A stretch of DNA of 64,000 nt from Neorhizobium sp. UBA3556 (lineage in GTDB: Bacteria; Pseudomonadota; Alphaproteobacteria; Rhizobiales; Rhizobiaceae): NCBI GenBank assembly GCA_002376235.1, contig DFNX01000002.1:27421-91420 (forward strand), read 5' to 3'. Under the pieces are notes generated by a model that did no database searches, was not told the origin of the DNA, and saw only the letters and a list, made by a program, of their open reading frames with translations. Made by a program: the position numbers and the translations under genes. Positions 60,752 to 64,000 of the stretch are shown piece after piece. Within the stretch, counting starts at the first letter, position 1, and every line of letters starts with the position of its first letter.

Positions 60752-63700
60752 CTAAATTTTTCCGCCCACACCCTTAAACTTTTCAACGAACGCAGAGATG
60801 CGTTGGAACACATCTCTTTTTTTGGTCAGATACTGAGGATTGAGGGGGCTCATTTTTGGCAGGATCGAGTTCAGCTCCGTACCGTTCTCGCTCGCATATT
60901 CTCGCTTGATTGATGTCGCGATATAGCGCTTCGCAGCGTCCGGATTCAGCTTTTCGCCGACAATGAGCTCTTCCGCTTCGCGGCGTTGTTCCGCTTGTGC
61001 GAATGCAAAGAAGGCCTCGATCACCCCGGCTTTGTCCCCGAGATCATCAAGATTTGTCTGATTTATGAAATCGACGATGAGGCTTTCCTTTGCACGGTTG
61101 CCGATACTCGCGCGGATGACGCGGCGAATTTCATCGACGAGCTCAGACTTGCTTTTCGTCTTTTTGTAATGCTCGAGGATTAACTCAAGAATATAATCAA
61201 GATTTATTTCCTGTGACTTCAGAAGATCAACCTCGAAGACAACATCGCCCCAATCAATAATCGATGCGACCTGCTCAGCGTTTGCCCTTTCTCGGCGAAT
61301 CCAGTCCCGGATATCGTTGTAGGTCGAACGGTAGTCCTGGATCCTCCGATCTGCGGGCATTTTGACAGTCTTAAGGTTTTCAATGTCATCGTCGCTCAGA
61401 TGATACCGTTCTTTGAAGGCTGTTAGAGCTTCGGCATCAGTCTTATCGATCTCCTGAAGCTCTTTAAGCTTGGCAAATTCATCGTAGTTCTGAAGGATAT
61501 TCTCAACACGGAGATACTCACCGAACAGCTTCGCAAAGGCCTTTTTGTCAGCCTCCTTTGCAATCGCCGAGGGGTCGGGGAAACGCTCTTCAAGCTCCTT
61601 CACAACATCCATGAAACCGCGTCGTGCTTCTCCGGTCGTCTGGTCAGTGAAGCCCTCCATGTATTCCGAGTAACTTTTTTCGAGGACGACATTCTTAGTG
61701 TTCGCATTACCGTACAGCGTAATCGCTTTGACGGTCGCCTGTTCGAGGTCGCGGAAGGTGACGATGTTACCGAATGACTTGGTCGCATCATAAATGCGGT
61801 TGGTACGGGAATAGGCCTGAATGAGACCGTGAAACCGCAGGTTTTTGTCCACAAACAGCGTGTTGAGCGTCGGTGCATCAAAGCCAGTCAGGAACATGCC
61901 CACCACAATGAGCAGATCCACTTCTTTAGACTTCACCCGCTTGGCCAGATCCCGATAATAGTTCTGGAAGCCTTTGCTATCGACGCTGAAGTTCGTTTTG
62001 AAAACGGCATTATAATCCGCTATGGCTGCACTCAGGAATTCCTTGGCGCTGCTGTTTAGCGCGGAAACCTCAAAGCTCTCGTCGGGAATGTCGCCAATTG
62101 CGTCTTGCTCCTCATTAGCCGCAAATGAAAAGATCGTCGCGATCTTCAATGGTTTTTCGCTGTCTGCCTGCAGCTTGTTCAGGCTCTCATAATAGAGCCT
62201 TGCCGCCTCGACACTGCTCACAGCAAATATGGCATTGAAGCCCTTGTTGTCCCCATAAAGCCGATGCGTCTTGCGGCGAAAGTTGTCGAGGATGTACTGC
62301 GAAATTTCAGCGATACGTTGAGGATGCTGAAGGGCCTGACGGTTTTCCGCGGCTGTAAGCTTCTTCTCATCCTGCTCGGTTTCAATGACCTTAAATTGCG
62401 GCCGCACATCGTTGTAGTCGACCTTGAACTTCAGGACCTTTTCATCGCGAATGGCGTCGGTGATGACGTATGAGTGGAGTTCGTTCCCGAACACGGTGGC
62501 GGTTGTCTCCGCCCCTGAGGCATTTTCCGGGAAGATCGGCGTGCCGGTGAAGCCAAACTGACAGAATTGCTTGAACTTGCGTTTGAGGTTCTTTTGCGCC
62601 TCTCCGAACTGGCTACGATGGCATTCGTCGAAAATGAAGACGACCCGCTTGGTATAGACCGGCAGGTCGCCCTCGCTCTTCATCAGATTGTTGAGCTTCT
62701 GGATCGTCGTGACGATGATCTTGTTGTCGTCCTTAGAGAGGTTCTGCTTCAATCCGGCGGTACTGTCTGAACCGTTGACGCTATCCGGGGAGAAACGCTG
62801 ATACTCCTTCATCGTCTGGTAATCGAGGTCCTTGCGGTCGACCACGAAAAAGACCTTGTCGATGAAGTCGAGCTGCGTGGCGAGACGCGCAGCCTTGAAG
62901 CTGGTCAGCGTCTTGCCTGAACCCGTCGTATGCCAGATATACCCGCCGCTTTCCGGTTTGCTTAGCGTCTTGCCTTCGAACGAGCTTCTGATCTTGCGCA
63001 AAATGCGTTCGGTCGCCGCGATCTGATAGGGGCGCATCACCAGAAGCGTGTCGCTGACGTCGAAGACGGAATAGTCCAGCAACACCTTCAAGAGGGTGCG
63101 CTTCTCGAAGAAAGTCGCCGTGAAATCCTTCAGGTCCCGGATTAGGTTGTTATCGGCCTGCGCCCAGTTCATAGTGAAGTCGAAGCTGTTCTTGTCGCGC
63201 TTGGTCGTGTTGGCGAAGTAGCGGGTATCGGTGCCGTTCGAGATCACAAAGATCTGGAGGTATTTGAAGAGCGAACTGTCCGAGTTGAAGCTCTCTTTGC
63301 TGTAACGGTGGATCTGGTTGAACGCCTCGCGGATGGCGACGCCGCGCTTTTTCAGCTCGACCTGCACCAGCGGCAGACCGTTCACGAGGATCGTCACATC
63401 ATAGCGGTTTGCATGCGTTCCGGCCTGCTCGAACTGCTTGATGACCTGGACTTTGTTGCGGCAGACGTTTGCCTTGTCGACGAGATAGATGTTCTGAATT
63501 CGGCCATCATCGAAGACGAAATCGAAAATGTAGTCGTCATGGAGCTTGCGGACTTTGTCCGTCGCGCTGTCGCTGGGCTTGTCCAAATAGGTTTCGACGA
63601 AGCGCGCCCATTCCTTACCAGTAAACTGAACATCATTGAGCGCCTGCAGCTGCACACGCACATTGGCCAGCATGGCGTCTGTTGACTTCAGATCGGCCCG

Positions 63701-63853
63701 AAATTCATAGCCCTGATTGCGTAGGTCCTGGATCAGCTCGCGCTCAAGATCGGCTTCGGACTGATAGCTGTCCGCCGCTTCCCAGGCGCGCACATACTTA
63801 TCGAGCACGATGAAGCGATTGGTCTCGGCGATAGTGGCTATCTGCTCAAGCAT
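60752..63853 (-). CDS. hsdR: Type I restriction enzyme subunit R
   Basis: A 1033-aa motor-nuclease of a type I restriction-modification system (EcoR124-like). N-terminal nuclease domain with DVTILVNGLPLVQVELKKRG (ExK), SF2 helicase Walker A HTTGSGKT (about residue 313), DECHRS box, TGTPIF and the C-terminal helicase motif YSRTNRI, then the HsdM-binding helical region. Translocates DNA and cleaves when unmodified sites are met. It overlaps the upstream gene by eight bases. HsdM and HsdS should lie to the right of the window. Confidence 0.96.
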   Translation of the reverse strand: MLEQIATIAETNRFIVLDKYVRAWEAADSYQSEADLERELIQDLRNQGYEFRADLKSTDAMLANVRVQLQALNDVQFTGKEWARFVETYLDKPSDSATDKVRKLHDDYIFDFVFDDGRIQNIYLVDKANVCRNKVQVIKQFEQAGTHANRYDVTILVNGLPLVQVELKKRGVAIREAFNQIHRYSKESFNSDSSLFKYLQIFVISNGTDTRYFANTTKRDKNSFDFTMNWAQADNNLIRDLKDFTATFFEKRTLLKVLLDYSVFDVSDTLLVMRPYQIAATERILRKIRSSFEGKTLSKPESGGYIWHTTGSGKTLTSFKAARLATQLDFIDKVFFVVDRKDLDYQTMKEYQRFSPDSVNGSDSTAGLKQNLSKDDNKIIVTTIQKLNNLMKSEGDLPVYTKRVVFIFDECHRSQFGEAQKNLKRKFKQFCQFGFTGTPIFPENASGAETTATVFGNELHSYVITDAIRDEKVLKFKVDYNDVRPQFKVIETEQDEKKLTAAENRQALQHPQRIAEISQYILDNFRRKTHRLYGDNKGFNAIFAVSSVEAARLYYESLNKLQADSEKPLKIATIFSFAANEEQDAIGDIPDESFEVSALNSSAKEFLSAAIADYNAVFKTNFSVDSKGFQNYYRDLAKRVKSKEVDLLIVVGMFLTGFDAPTLNTLFVDKNLRFHGLIQAYSRTNRIYDATKSFGNIVTFRDLEQATVKAITLYGNANTKNVVLEKSYSEYMEGFTDQTTGEARRGFMDVVKELEERFPDPSAIAKEADKKAFAKLFGEYLRVENILQNYDEFAKLKELQEIDKTDAEALTAFKERYHLSDDDIENLKTVKMPADRRIQDYRSTYNDIRDWIRRERANAEQVASIIDWGDVVFEVDLLKSQEINLDYILELILEHYKKTKSKSELVDEIRRVIRASIGNRAKESLIVDFINQTNLDDLGDKAGVIEAFFAFAQAEQRREAEELIVGEKLNPDAAKRYIATSIKREYASENGTELNSILPKMSPLNPQYLTKKRDVFQRISAFVEKFKGVGGKI

Positions 63854-64000
63854 TCGGGGCCTCCTCCTGCCAATAGCTGTAATGATTGCGCAGATGCTCC
63901 AGAAGGAGCTTTACTGTCTGCTTTTCCTGCGGTGATGGCTCGGCGATGGCCTCGCTGGAGAGGGTACTATGGCTCGTAAACTGAATGATGCGGTTCAGGT
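63846..64000 (-). CDS. Partial gene upstream of hsdR (C-terminal 50 aa)
   Basis: Open to the window edge; ends LLLEHLRNHYSYWQEEAPNA and its stop overlaps the hsdR start by eight bases. No specific domain is recognisable in 50 residues; in this operon position hsdS or a small accessory gene is expected. Confidence 0.6.
   Translation of the reverse strand, partial: LNRIIQFTSHSTLSSEAIAEPSPQEKQTVKLLLEHLRNHYSYWQEEAPNA

Noticed and set aside
60627..60755. 42-aa plus-strand frame
   Set aside because: Composition is plausible, but no ribosome site and it overlaps the hsdR 3' end; insufficient support.
1..64000. CRISPR arrays, tRNA and rRNA genes
   Set aside because: No regularly spaced short repeats and no recognisable tRNA cloverleaf or rRNA segment seen.

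Overview
The window is about 64 kb of a large conjugative plasmid (or plasmid-like element) of an alphaproteobacterium, most likely Rhizobiales (Rhizobium, Agrobacterium, Ensifer or a relative). The basis is a repABC replicon, a VirB/VirD4 transfer apparatus with VirC1/VirC2-like proteins, an alphaproteobacterial SOS box (GTTC-N7-GTTC) ahead of umuDC, and many small gene families typical of rhizobial plasmids. Genus cannot be fixed from sequence alone.

Layout. 1-10.95 kb: VirB-type type IV secretion operon (virB4 cut by the window edge, then virB1, B5, a lipoprotein, B6, B8, B9, B10, B11, virD4). 10.96-14.07 kb, opposite strand: small membrane protein, 825-aa relaxase, MobC. 14.1-14.6 kb: oriT with a recognisable MOBP-type nic motif. 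14.6-17.0 kb: virC1, virC2, a membrane-anchored protein and an XRE regulator. 17.07-20.9 kb: repABC (minus strand) with a counter-transcribed RNA and two parS-like palindromes. 20.98-29.8 kb: accessory genes almost all on the minus strand: ArdC-like antirestriction protein, a Fic toxin with VbhA-like antitoxin, DUF736, secreted nuclease, a second orphan RepC with its own antisense RNA, and a ParB-like protein. 30.3-44.4 kb: cargo, comprising a nucleotidyltransferase pseudogene, a LysR/EamA pair, an AmpR regulator with a peptidoglycan operon (bifunctional PBP, FtsI-like PBP, secreted protein, DD-carboxypeptidase), an integrase pseudogene and an IS91-family element. 44.4-57.6 kb: more small plasmid genes, an HTH-membrane protein/hydrolase pair, a second XRE regulator, umuDC, an Abi-C protein. 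57.6-64 kb: SRAP protein, a GHKL-ATPase fused to a nuclease-like domain, and HsdR of a type I restriction system that continues beyond the right edge.

How it fits together. The nic motif lies on the plus strand, so the predicted transferred strand enters the recipient reading rightwards from about 14.16 kb. Everything from virC1 to the right edge is then leading region. Most accessory genes there are on the minus strand, so the transferred single strand would be their template, and at least five are preceded by long nested inverted repeats in non-coding leaders. This is the arrangement expected of single-stranded-DNA promoters giving early expression in the recipient, and it is the most interesting system-level hypothesis here. 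Other strong leads are the nearly identical arginine-rich tails of the relaxase and the Fic toxin (a likely shared secretion signal), a terminator-like hairpin between antitoxin and toxin, a duplicated ~203-bp structured non-coding element, the AmpR-linked penicillin-binding-protein operon, and the GHKL-nuclease/HsdR defence cluster.
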